Source of the DNA: Acidimicrobiales bacterium
Lineage (GTDB): Bacteria; Actinomycetota; Acidimicrobiia; Acidimicrobiales; MedAcidi-G1
Direction of reading: 5' to 3'
NCBI GenBank assembly: GCA_022452145.1
Contig: JAKURY010000013.1
Span: forward strand, 1 to 64,000
Length of the DNA stretch: 64,000 nt
Of the stretch, positions 56,181-64,000 are shown piece after piece. The position numbers and the translations under genes were made by a program. The first letter of the stretch is position 1, and the number at the start of each line of letters is the position of its first letter. The notes below the pieces were generated by a model, which made no database searches, was not told the origin of the DNA, and worked only from the letters and a program-made list of their open reading frames with translations.

Positions 56181-58060
56181 GTCGGCAACCCGACGGGTCC
56201 GCGGCCCTCGGTCGCGGCGCGGCCACATCGGTGCCAGATCGGGAGACCCAGAAGCGCTTCGGCCGCCGGGCCGTCGTCGGCGGCCTGGCGCTCACGCTGG
56301 TCGCCGGGCTGTTCGGATGGCGCCTCACCGGGTTGCAGCTCCTGGAACCCGACAGGTTCGTGGCCCATGGCGAGGCCCAGCGCATCAGGACCGTGGAGTT
56401 GAGGGCCGGACGCGGGGCGATCGTGGATCGAAACGGCGTCGACCTCGTCCTGTCGGTGCCCGGGCAGTCGATGGTCGCCAACCCGCGGCGTGTGGAGGAC
56501 CCGACACTGGCGGCCCGAGCTCTGGCCCAGGTGCTGGGAGTCGACCGCGGGGTGTTGGAGCGACGCCTCTCCAGTGACCGGAGCTTCGTCTACCTGGACC
56601 GCCAGGTCAGCGACGAGGTCGCCGCCGCCACGCTCGCCCTCGACATCACCGGCGTCTACGTCGAGGAGGAGTGGGTGCGGGTCCGACCCGGTGAGGACTC
56701 CGCACTGGCGGTCCTGGGTAGAACGGACATCGACTCCAACGGGATCAGCGGAATGGAACTGGTCTACGACGGCCTCCTGTCCGGGACCGATGGGGAGAAG
56801 GTCGTGGAGGTGGGCATGCGGGGTGCGTCCATTCCCGGCGGCGAGTACTCGCTCGAGCCGGCCAGCGACGGACGGACACTCGTGCTCACCCTGGATCGTG
56901 CCCTCCAGTTCGAAGCTGAGCGCCTCCTCCTGGAGGGCGTGGACTCCGCCGGTGGGCAGGGCGGAGTCCTGATCGCCATGCGCCCGGCGACCGGCGAGAT
57001 CCTGGCGTCGGTGACCGTCAAGCGCTCTTCGGACGGCACGGTGCACATCTCCTCCGAGCACCGGTCAGTCACCTGGACCTACGAGCCCGGTTCGATCATC
57101 AAACCCCTGACCTTCTCAGCGATCCTGGACCGGGCGGTGGCCGCGCCGCACACCGTGCGCGAGGTGCCACCGCGCCTGGACGTCCACGACGCCACCTTCA
57201 GCGATGCACCGTTCCACGAGACCGAGGAGTTCACGGTGGCGGAGATCATGCGCCGTTCCTCGAACGTGGGGACCATCCTGTGGTCCCTGGAGCTCGGGCC
57301 CGAGGCGCTCCACGAACAACTCCGCGAGTTCGGTCTCGGATCCGTCACCGACCTGGACTTCCCCGGCGAGGCCCGGGGCATCCTCCCTGCGGTCGGGGAG
57401 TGGTCGGGGACCTCGCTGCCCACGATCGCAATCGGACAGGGAGTGTCGACGACCCCACTGCAGATGTTGACTGCCTACGCGGCCCTCGCCAACGGCGGAG
57501 TCAGGCCCGCGCCCACCCTGGTCCTCGGAACGCGGGACGATGGGGGGGTGTTCGATCCCCGACGCCCCGGCCCGTCCATGAGAGTCGTGCCCGCCGCTGT
57601 GGCTGCCGAGGTCGTGGCAATGATGGAGCAGGTCGTGGCCACCGGTACTGGGACCAGGGGGCAGGTCCCCGGCTACCGGGTTGCCGGTAAGACCGGCACT
57701 GCCTGGAAGCCCAGCCCGACCGGCGGCTACGGCAGCAAGGGCGATCGGGCCTACGTGGCCAGCTTCGCAGGATTCCTGCCGGCTGAGGCCCCACAGCTGG
57801 CCGTGCTGGTGGTGGTGGACGAGCCCTCCGGGCAGGCGTACTCCGGCGGGAGGGTTGCCGCTCCCGTGTTCGCCCAGTTCGCCCAGTTCGCCGTACGGCA
57901 GCTCCGGATCCCCTCGGAGGAGGAACGGGTCGGCCTGGACGAAGAAGGGCGTGTGATCGCCCTCACCCCTGCCCGACACGCGCTCCTCCGTGAGGCTGCC
58001 GAAGCGGCGCGGCTCGAGGAATCCGGCGGCGTGGTCGCCTCCTCTGCGACCGGCGGCTGA
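56177..58060 (+). CDS. ftsI: Penicillin-binding protein, septal transpeptidase FtsI
   Basis: Class B PBP (627 residues) that cross-links septal peptidoglycan. One N-terminal transmembrane helix (VVGGLALTLVAGLFGWRLTGLQ), a dimerisation domain, and a transpeptidase domain with the three active-site motifs: SxxK in EPGSIIKPLTF, SxN in RRSSNVGT and KTG in VAGKTGTAWK. ATG 56177 overlaps the ftsL stop. murE follows after 1 nt. Confidence 0.95.
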   Translation: MSRQPDGSAALGRGAATSVPDRETQKRFGRRAVVGGLALTLVAGLFGWRLTGLQLLEPDRFVAHGEAQRIRTVELRAGRGAIVDRNGVDLVLSVPGQSMVANPRRVEDPTLAARALAQVLGVDRGVLERRLSSDRSFVYLDRQVSDEVAAATLALDITGVYVEEEWVRVRPGEDSALAVLGRTDIDSNGISGMELVYDGLLSGTDGEKVVEVGMRGASIPGGEYSLEPASDGRTLVLTLDRALQFEAERLLLEGVDSAGGQGGVLIAMRPATGEILASVTVKRSSDGTVHISSEHRSVTWTYEPGSIIKPLTFSAILDRAVAAPHTVREVPPRLDVHDATFSDAPFHETEEFTVAEIMRRSSNVGTILWSLELGPEALHEQLREFGLGSVTDLDFPGEARGILPAVGEWSGTSLPTIAIGQGVSTTPLQMLTAYAALANGGVRPAPTLVLGTRDDGGVFDPRRPGPSMRVVPAAVAAEVVAMMEQVVATGTGTRGQVPGYRVAGKTGTAWKPSPTGGYGSKGDRAYVASFAGFLPAEAPQLAVLVVVDEPSGQAYSGGRVAAPVFAQFAQFAVRQLRIPSEEERVGLDEEGRVIALTPARHALLREAAEAARLEESGGVVASSATGG

Positions 58061-58061
58061 C

Positions 58062-59483
58062 ATGCGGCTCGGCGCCCTGCTCCGGGCCGCCGGGGTCGCC
58101 GACCCGGCCATGCCGGCGGATTCGGACGGCCCAGAGGTGGCCGGCGTGGCCCACGACTCCCGCCAGGTCGGGACGGGAGACGTGTTCTGCTGCGTTCCGG
58201 GTGCCTCCCACGACGGTCACGACTTTGCGGCGGCAGCCGTGCGGGCCGGTGCCTGCGCTGTGGTCGTTGAACGTCCGCTGGACCTTCCGGTGCCGACCGT
58301 CGTGGTCCCGTCCGTTCGGTCCACCATGGCGCTGATGGCCGCAGCCGTCCATGGCTGGCCTTCGCACCAGCTCGAGCTCGTGGGCGTGACCGGAACCAAC
58401 GGAAAGACCAGCGTCGTCCACCTGCTCACCTCGATCTTTGCCATCGACGGTCGGCGTACCGCAGCCCACGGGACCCTGTCCGGCGGGCGGACCACCCCGG
58501 AGGCCACCGACCTGCAGGCGATGCTGGGCCGATGGGTACTGGAAGGCGTCGAGACGGCCGCCGTCGAGGTGTCATCGCATGCGCTCTCCCAACATCGGGT
58601 GGACGGCACCCGGTTCGCCCTGGTGGGGTTCACCAACCTGAGTCGGGACCACCTGGACTTCCACGGTTCGATGGCGGACTACGAGGCCGCCAAGGCCAGG
58701 CTGTTCGACGGATCCTTCGCCGATCGGGCGGTCGTGGTGGTCGATGGTGCGGCAGGTAGCCGAATTGCCGTTCGGGCGGCGGAGGCCGGGCTTGCGGTGA
58801 CCGAGGTGACCCAGGGCCCCGCTGAAGGGTCGTTGAGGCCCGACGGTGTCCGGTTCGAGTGGCGGGGTCGTTCCGTCGAGGTGGCCACCGGGGGCCGCTT
58901 TACGATAGCCAATGCCCTGGTTGCCGCCGAACTGGCGTCGGCCCTCGGCGTCGTCGATGAGCGGGTGGTCGAAGGCCTGGCTAGCGCTCTGCCCGTACCC
59001 GGGCGCTTCGAGCCGGTGTTCCTGGAGGGTGGGCCCACGCTGGTCGTCGATTATGCCCACACCCCGGATGCCCTGTCCGGTGCGCTCGCCACGGCCCGCG
59101 AGGTGGCCGGGGGTCGGGTCCTGGTCGTGTTCGGTTGCGGGGGTGAGCGTGACGCTGGAAAGCGTCCGGAGATGGGAGCGGTCGCCGAGACGGGTGCCGA
59201 CCTGGTGGTCGTGACGTCAGACAACCCGAGGGGTGAACCACCCAGGGGGGTGATCGCGGACATCCTGTCCGGTATGGATCGTGCCCCCGCCCTCATCGAA
59301 CCCGACCGACGACAGGCAATCGCGGGTGCACTGGCCCTGGCGGAAGTGGACGACCTGGTGCTGGTAGCCGGTAGGGGCCACGAGGACGTCCAGGAGGCGG
59401 CGGGACTCCTCACGCCGTTCGACGACCGTACGGTGGCCCGCCAGGAGTGGGCCCGGATGTCCTCCGGAGGTGTCGCCGGATGA
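58062..59483 (+). CDS. murE: UDP-MurNAc-tripeptide synthetase MurE
   Basis: Adds the third residue of the peptidoglycan stem (473 residues). Mur-ligase ATP loop GVTGTNGKTSVV, the central EVSSHALSQHRVDGTRFALVGFTNLSRDHLDFHGSM with carbamoyl-Lys region, and C-terminal VVDYAHTPDAL. The TSDNPRGEPP motif (DNPR) is the marker for meso-diaminopimelate-specific MurE, rather than Lys-specific. Its length excludes a MurE-MurF fusion. Its stop overlaps the mraY start, so no murF lies between them. Confidence 0.95.
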   Translation: MRLGALLRAAGVADPAMPADSDGPEVAGVAHDSRQVGTGDVFCCVPGASHDGHDFAAAAVRAGACAVVVERPLDLPVPTVVVPSVRSTMALMAAAVHGWPSHQLELVGVTGTNGKTSVVHLLTSIFAIDGRRTAAHGTLSGGRTTPEATDLQAMLGRWVLEGVETAAVEVSSHALSQHRVDGTRFALVGFTNLSRDHLDFHGSMADYEAAKARLFDGSFADRAVVVVDGAAGSRIAVRAAEAGLAVTEVTQGPAEGSLRPDGVRFEWRGRSVEVATGGRFTIANALVAAELASALGVVDERVVEGLASALPVPGRFEPVFLEGGPTLVVDYAHTPDALSGALATAREVAGGRVLVVFGCGGERDAGKRPEMGAVAETGADLVVVTSDNPRGEPPRGVIADILSGMDRAPALIEPDRRQAIAGALALAEVDDLVLVAGRGHEDVQEAAGLLTPFDDRTVARQEWARMSSGGVAG

Positions 59484-60517
59484 TCCGGCTCCTCCTCGCT
59501 GCGGCGATCGCCATGGCCTCCGCCATGGCCGGCACCAGGGTCCTCATCTGGTGGCTGACGAGGCTGCGGATAGGTCAACCTATTCGGGACGACGGTCCCG
59601 AAGGCCATGCCACCAAGGCCGGTACGCCCACCATGGGCGGCCTGGCCATCGTGGGCGGGGCGTTTCTGGGTTACGTCCTGAGCGACCTCTACCGGGGTAT
59701 CTACACGCGGAGCGGGATCTTCGTGATGCTGGCCATCATGGGCGGTGGCGCCGTAGGCCTGATGGACGACTGGATCAAGGTCGTCCGGGAACGGAGCCTG
59801 GGCCTGAACAAGCGGGCCAAGATGCTCGGCCTGCTGGGGGTCGCCGTGACGTTCGCCGTCCTGATGCTGGAGCACGCACCGACTCACACGCAGCTCTCCT
59901 TCACACGCTTCGACCAGCCGGGCCTGGAACTCGGGAGCACCCTGTGGGCGGTCTGGGCCGTACTGCTCATCATCGGGTCGGCGAATGCGGTCAACCTCAC
60001 CGACGGCCTGGACGGCCTGGCGGCCGGCGCCGGCACGTTCTGCTTCGGGGCCTACACGGTGGTGGCCTTCTGGCAGTTCCGCTACCCGGAGACCTACGAC
60101 GTGGCCCACGCTCTGGACCTGGCGGTGGTGGCCGCGGCCATGGCGGGTGGTTGTCTGGGCTTCCTCTGGTGGAACGCGGCCCCGGCCCGGATCTTCATGG
60201 GGGACACCGGCTCCCTGGCAATCGGCACAGGCCTGGCCACGCTGGCCCTGACCACCAACACCCATCTGCTGCTGCCAATCGTGGCCGGGCTGTTCGTGGC
60301 CGAGACGGTGTCGGTCATCCTGCAGGTCGGCAGCTTCCGGCTGCTGGGTGGTCGGCGCGTGTTCCGGATGGCCCCGCTGCATCACCACTTCGAGCTGCGC
60401 GGCTGGCCTGAGACCACGGTGATCATCCGCTTCTGGATCATGTCCGGACTCTGCACGGCGTTCGGGCTCGGGATCTTCTACGCCGACTCGATCGCCTCCG
60501 GGGTGGTGGGCCGGTGA
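59480..60517 (+). CDS. mraY: Phospho-MurNAc-pentapeptide translocase MraY
   Basis: Membrane enzyme (345 residues, about ten helices) transferring phospho-MurNAc-pentapeptide to undecaprenyl phosphate to make lipid I. Conserved blocks: KAGTPTMGGLAI, MDDWIKV (Asp pair for Mg), NAVNLTDGLDGLAAG, FMGDTGSLAIG and APLHHHFEL. ATG 59480 overlaps the murE TGA (ATGA); its own stop overlaps the murD GTG. Confidence 0.95.
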   Translation: MIRLLLAAAIAMASAMAGTRVLIWWLTRLRIGQPIRDDGPEGHATKAGTPTMGGLAIVGGAFLGYVLSDLYRGIYTRSGIFVMLAIMGGGAVGLMDDWIKVVRERSLGLNKRAKMLGLLGVAVTFAVLMLEHAPTHTQLSFTRFDQPGLELGSTLWAVWAVLLIIGSANAVNLTDGLDGLAAGAGTFCFGAYTVVAFWQFRYPETYDVAHALDLAVVAAAMAGGCLGFLWWNAAPARIFMGDTGSLAIGTGLATLALTTNTHLLLPIVAGLFVAETVSVILQVGSFRLLGGRRVFRMAPLHHHFELRGWPETTVIIRFWIMSGLCTAFGLGIFYADSIASGVVGR

Positions 60518-61824
60518 GCGGCCGGGTTCTCGTCCTGGGCCTGGGCGTGACCGGAAGGGCGGTGATGGATGCCCTGGTCCGTCGCGACGTGGAGGTGCTG
60601 GGGGTGGATGATCGGCCGGGAGCTGTGGCCCGGGCCTTTGCAGAACGCCTCGCCGTCGAGTTGGTCGAGGCACCGGCCCCCGGGGACTGGCCCCGTCTGG
60701 TGGGCCGGGCGACTGAGGTGGTCGTCGCTCCCGGCATACCCGACGGGCATCCGGTCTTCGCCGCGGCGAAGGCCGCAGGCGTCGTGGTCCTGGACGAGTC
60801 CGACCTGGCCGCACGCTGGGATGACCGCCCCCGGTGCGCCGTGACCGGGACCAACGGAAAGACGACCGTGGTCACTCTGGTCGCCGACATGCTGGAACGG
60901 TCGGGACTCCGTGCCCTGCCGTCGGGCAACACCGACACGCCGCTGGTGGCCGCCATCGACGACGCCGAGGCCGACCTGTTCGTCGTGGAGGCCTCCTCCT
61001 TCCGGCTGGGCCACGCCGCCAACTTCGCCGCCTCGCCCGCGGCCTGGTTGAACTTCGCTCCCGACCACCTCGACGTCCACGCCGACCTGGCCTCCTACGA
61101 GGATGCCAAGGCCCGGATCTGGGAGGGGATCGCCTCACCCCCCGATGCGGTGGCCAACCTCGGCGACCCGGTGGTGGCCGCCAGGGCGCCTGCTGGGGCG
61201 ACCGGGTTCGGCACACCGGACGCCGCGTGTCGCATCGAATCGGGGCTCCTGCTGCTGGACGGAAGCCCGGTCGTGGAGGTGGCGGCCCTGCCGCGCTCGA
61301 TGCCCCATGACCTGGAGAACGCCCAGGCGGCATGTGCCGTGGCCGTCCGGAGCGGTGCCACGGTCGAGGCCTGCGCCGACTCGCTGCGGGGCTTCGGTGG
61401 GCTGGAGCACCGCATGTCGTTCGTGGCAGAGGTCGACGGCGTCCGGTACGTGGACGACAGCAAGGCCACGACACCTCACGCAACCCTGACCGCGCTGTCG
61501 GGTCTCCCCGGAGCTGTGCTCATCGCCGGCGGTCGCAACAAGGGACTGGACCTCACCCGGCTGGCCGACGGCCGGCCCGGCGCCGTCGTGGCGATCGGGG
61601 AGGCAGCCGATGCCGTGGCGGCTGCGTTCGACGGCCGTTGCCCGGTCGTCGTCGCCTCCAGCATGGAGGAGGCCGTCAGGGCGGCCCGACGATCGGCTGC
61701 CGGCACCGGAACGGTCCTCCTCTCGCCGGGATGCTCCTCCTTCGACTGGTACGGCTCCTATGCGGACAGGGGACGGGACTTCCAGCGGATCGTCCGGAGC
61801 CTCGCCGGAACCGGGGAAGTATGA
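60514..61824 (+). CDS. murD: UDP-MurNAc-L-alanine:D-glutamate ligase MurD
   Basis: Cytoplasmic Mur ligase (436 residues) adding D-Glu to UDP-MurNAc-L-Ala. N-terminal Rossmann-like VLVLGLGVTGRAVMDAL for the UDP substrate, ATP loop VTGTNGKTTVVTLV, EASSFRL, the metal-binding FAPDHLDVHAD, and C-terminal VDDSKATTPHATL and LLSPGCSSFDWYGSYADRG, the MurD endings. The start is GTG 60514, overlapping the mraY stop as GTGA. Confidence 0.94.
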   Translation: MSGRVLVLGLGVTGRAVMDALVRRDVEVLGVDDRPGAVARAFAERLAVELVEAPAPGDWPRLVGRATEVVVAPGIPDGHPVFAAAKAAGVVVLDESDLAARWDDRPRCAVTGTNGKTTVVTLVADMLERSGLRALPSGNTDTPLVAAIDDAEADLFVVEASSFRLGHAANFAASPAAWLNFAPDHLDVHADLASYEDAKARIWEGIASPPDAVANLGDPVVAARAPAGATGFGTPDAACRIESGLLLLDGSPVVEVAALPRSMPHDLENAQAACAVAVRSGATVEACADSLRGFGGLEHRMSFVAEVDGVRYVDDSKATTPHATLTALSGLPGAVLIAGGRNKGLDLTRLADGRPGAVVAIGEAADAVAAAFDGRCPVVVASSMEEAVRAARRSAAGTGTVLLSPGCSSFDWYGSYADRGRDFQRIVRSLAGTGEV

Positions 61825-62966
61825 GGGCGGACGGGGCCGGCGGGGCTGCCATCGGGACCGCGCGGCGGGCCGGGAGGACCAGCGGACCACCGGTCCGCTA
61901 CCTGGTTCTCTGGTCGACCGCCATGCTCCTGGGCCTCCTGGGAATGGTGATGGTGCTCTCCTCCTCCTCGGTGTCCGACCTCCGGACCTACGGGGACGCC
62001 TGGCACCACCTCCGCCGCCAGGTCCTGTGGGTGGCCATCGGCCTGGTGGGCCTGTTCACCATGCTGCACATCGACTACCGGCGACTGAGGAACCTCGCCC
62101 GTCCCGGCCTGGTCCTCGCCATCGGTTTTTTGGCGCTGGTGCTGGTTCCCGGGATCGGCATCCGGGCCAACGGGTCGGCTCGTTGGCTCGGCATCGGGAC
62201 TGTCTCATTCCAGCCGTCCGAGTTCGCCAAGCTGGCGGTGATCGTCTACGGCGCAGCGCTGCTCTCGTCACGACCGGCGACCGCCACCCGCCTGACGCTC
62301 GGGCCGATGCTGGTCGTGCTGGCCGGCGTGGGTGGGCTGATCTTCCTCGAGCCTGACATGGGCACGGCGATGATCATGGCGGCCATCGTGGCCTCCATGG
62401 TCTTTTTCGCCGGCCTGCGTCTGGGCTCCCTCGCTCTGGCGGGCGTGCTGGGCCTCGGCCTGGCGGCCGGGATGGGCCTCAGCGCCGGTTATCGCCGGGA
62501 CCGCCTCTTCTCCGTGTTCAATCCGTGGAACGACCCCCTGAACACCGGTTGGCAGACAATCCAGGCCGGCGTGGCCATCTCCAACGGCGGGTTGTGGGGG
62601 ATGGGCCTCGGTGCCAGTCGGGCCAAGTGGGGCTTCCTCCCGTTCGCCGAGACCGACTTCATCTTCGCCATCGTGGCCGAGGAACTGGGCTTCATCATGG
62701 CGATGGCCGTGATCCTCGCCTACCTGGTCCTGGGAACGGTGGGGCTCTCTACGGCGTTCCGTGCACCCGATCGGTTCGGGCAACTCCTGGCCGCCGGGAT
62801 CACCTCGTGGATCCTCATCCAGGCCTTCGTCAACATCGGTGCCGTCCTGGGCGTGCTTCCCATCACGGGAGTCCCGTTGCCCTTCGTCTCCTACGGCGGG
62901 AGCTCGATGGTGCTGACCCTGACGGCCTTCGGGATCCTCCTGAACGTGGCCCGGCAGTCGCGGTGA
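61821..62966 (+). CDS. ftsW: Septal peptidoglycan glycosyltransferase FtsW
   Basis: SEDS-family polytopic protein (381 residues, ten helices) that polymerises septal glycan with FtsI. Conserved blocks: GSARWLGIGTVSFQPSEFAKLA, FLEPDMGTAM, NGGLWGMGLGASRAKWGFLPFAETDFIFAIVAEELG and PITGVPLPFVSYGGSSM. It has a basic, Gly/Ala/Arg-rich cytoplasmic N-terminus. ATG 61821 overlaps the murD stop; its TGA overlaps murG's GTG. Confidence 0.95.
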   Translation: MRADGAGGAAIGTARRAGRTSGPPVRYLVLWSTAMLLGLLGMVMVLSSSSVSDLRTYGDAWHHLRRQVLWVAIGLVGLFTMLHIDYRRLRNLARPGLVLAIGFLALVLVPGIGIRANGSARWLGIGTVSFQPSEFAKLAVIVYGAALLSSRPATATRLTLGPMLVVLAGVGGLIFLEPDMGTAMIMAAIVASMVFFAGLRLGSLALAGVLGLGLAAGMGLSAGYRRDRLFSVFNPWNDPLNTGWQTIQAGVAISNGGLWGMGLGASRAKWGFLPFAETDFIFAIVAEELGFIMAMAVILAYLVLGTVGLSTAFRAPDRFGQLLAAGITSWILIQAFVNIGAVLGVLPITGVPLPFVSYGGSSMVLTLTAFGILLNVARQSR

Positions 62967-64000
62967 GCGCTAGGCGGGCAGATCGGATCGACGGACCGGT
63001 CCGCGGGGGAATAGTGATCGCCGGGGGCGGGACGGCCGGGCACGTCCTGCCCGGATTGGCCGTGGCCGACGCCCTGGTCGAACGGGGTGTCGTCGCAGGA
63101 CCCGGGGAGGTGCACCTCGTCGGGAGTCAACGAGGGATCGAGGTTGACCTGGTTCCCGCGGCCGGATTCGGCCTGACCGTCCTGGGTGGTCGTGGCGTCC
63201 AGCGTCGCCTGACGCCGGCCAACGTCGGAGCACTCGTGGGCCTGGCCGCCGGCGTGCTCAGGGCGTTCCTTCTCCTCATGCGGGCCCGGCCCCGGGCCGT
63301 GCTCTCACTCGGTGGCTATGCCAGCATCCCCTGCGGGCTGGCGGCCGTCGCCCTGCGCGTTCCGCTCCTGGTCGCCGAGCAGAACGCGGTGCCCGGAGCG
63401 GCCAACCGCCTCCTGGGCCGGTTCGCCCGGGTCTGCGCCGTCTCGTTCGCCGGCACGCCCCTGCCGCGAGCCGAGCTGACCGGGAACCCCGTACGTGCCC
63501 GGATCCGCTTGGAAGCCGGCGGCAGGAGGACCGGACGGGGGAGCCTCGGGCTGGAGGGCCGTCCCCTCCTCGTCGTCTTTGGTGGTTCGCTGGGCGCCCG
63601 TCGGATCAACCGGGCCGTGGCTGGCTTCGTCGAGGGCTGGACGGGCGGGCCTCTCGTGGTCAGCCACGTGGTGGGTGCCCGTGGATGGTCGGCCGGCGAG
63701 ATGGCGACAGCTGTGCCTACGGATGTCGAGTACAGGGCCGTGGAGTACGAACACGACCTGCCGACGCTGTTGGCCGCCGCCGACCTCGTGCTCTGCCGGT
63801 CTGGTGCCACATCGATCGCCGAGATCACGGTCCTCGGGGTGCCATCCGTCCTGGTTCCGCTGCCCGGGGCTCCCGGCGACCACCAGACGGCCAACGCCCG
63901 GCACCTGGTCGAGGCCGGCGGGGCCCTGCTGTTCCCGGACGACGAGCTCGACGGCCCGGCCCTCGCCGAGCTCCTGGGACCCCTTCTCGCCGATCCCGAG
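62963..64000 (+). CDS. murG: UDP-GlcNAc transferase MurG (cut by window edge)
   Basis: Adds GlcNAc to lipid I to form lipid II at the inner membrane face. From GTG 62963 the frame is open for 346 codons to the last base and the stop is not reached. Features: IVIAGGGTAGHVLPGLAVADAL (the MurG G-loop), LSLGGYASIPCGLAAVALRVP, AEQNAVPGAANRLLG, TGNPVRARI, VVFGGSLGARRINRAV, DLVLCRSGATSIAEITVLGVPSVLVPLPGAPGDHQTANA. The family's usual length (about 360-380) means only the last segment is missing. The start overlaps the ftsW stop as GTGA. Confidence 0.95.
   Translation, partial: MSARRADRIDGPVRGGIVIAGGGTAGHVLPGLAVADALVERGVVAGPGEVHLVGSQRGIEVDLVPAAGFGLTVLGGRGVQRRLTPANVGALVGLAAGVLRAFLLLMRARPRAVLSLGGYASIPCGLAAVALRVPLLVAEQNAVPGAANRLLGRFARVCAVSFAGTPLPRAELTGNPVRARIRLEAGGRRTGRGSLGLEGRPLLVVFGGSLGARRINRAVAGFVEGWTGGPLVVSHVVGARGWSAGEMATAVPTDVEYRAVEYEHDLPTLLAAADLVLCRSGATSIAEITVLGVPSVLVPLPGAPGDHQTANARHLVEAGGALLFPDDELDGPALAELLGPLLADPE

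Noticed and set aside
58062-59483. MurE-MurF fusion to explain the missing murF
   Set aside because: The protein is 473 residues with one set of Mur-ligase motifs; a fusion would be about twice that.

Overview
The window is high-GC DNA with an actinobacterial gene set: a WhiB-type Fe-S regulator, an MtrA/MtrB-like two-component pair with a GerMN lipoprotein behind it, a DUF3040 protein, a PimB'-like mannosyltransferase, an rnpB-type RNase P RNA and a dcw cell-wall cluster opening with mraZ. Many genes have a TANNNT hexamer 6-8 nt before an ATG/GTG start, the signature of leaderless transcription common in Actinobacteria. My guess, an inference only, is a free-living (possibly marine) member of the class Acidimicrobiia. 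No CRISPR array, intact tRNA, IS element or phage gene was seen.

Layout. 1-3.7 kb: the 5' part of argS (minus strand), an exonuclease/endonuclease/phosphatase-family lipoprotein with a possible leaderless 14-codon leader ORF, two small minus-strand genes and an EamA transporter. 3.75-7.4 kb: phnD-phnC-phnE-phnE, a phosphonate/phosphite-type ABC importer with overlapping genes. 7.4-12.4 kb: iron-containing alcohol dehydrogenase, a ROK kinase, a solitary ABC-3 metal permease with a dienelactone hydrolase-like gene, and an agmatinase-family ureohydrolase. 12.4-15 kb: an unusual segment with about 500 bp lacking a convincing gene, an ATP-grasp ligase, a DUF971 protein, a single-cluster ferredoxin preceded by a large palindrome, and a tRNA-like 3' fragment. 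15-18.8 kb: three exported proteins (serine hydrolase lipoprotein, membrane-anchored sulfite-oxidase-like molybdoenzyme, coiled-coil/PG-binding-like lipoprotein).

18.8-26.2 kb: creatinase and a MalY/PatB-like PLP enzyme on the minus strand, then a complete BMP-type ABC importer on the plus strand; together a candidate creatine or guanidino-compound utilisation locus. 26.2-30.8 kb: a minus-strand operon for a 2-oxoacid dehydrogenase complex (E1alpha-E1beta-E2-E3). 31-36.3 kb: PPOX-type oxidase, zinc-ribbon coiled-coil protein, membrane protein, histidine phosphatase, aminoglycoside-phosphotransferase-like kinase, pentapeptide-repeat protein and a second EamA transporter. 36.4-43.9 kb: rnpB, whiB, trpD, a secreted alpha/beta hydrolase, a DnaQ-UvrC fusion, a small Cys-rich protein, queG and a pimB-like gene.

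44-54 kb: SRPBCC protein, alaC, the mtrA-mtrB-GerMN operon, inositol monophosphatase, Nudix hydrolase, dinB, DUF3040, a second ROK kinase, a small conserved protein and a lipoate-ligase-like protein. 54-64 kb: mraZ-rsmH-ftsL-ftsI-murE-mraY-murD-ftsW-murG, cut by the window edge. From rsmH onward the genes overlap by 4 nt or are 1 nt apart, and there is no murF between murE and mraY.
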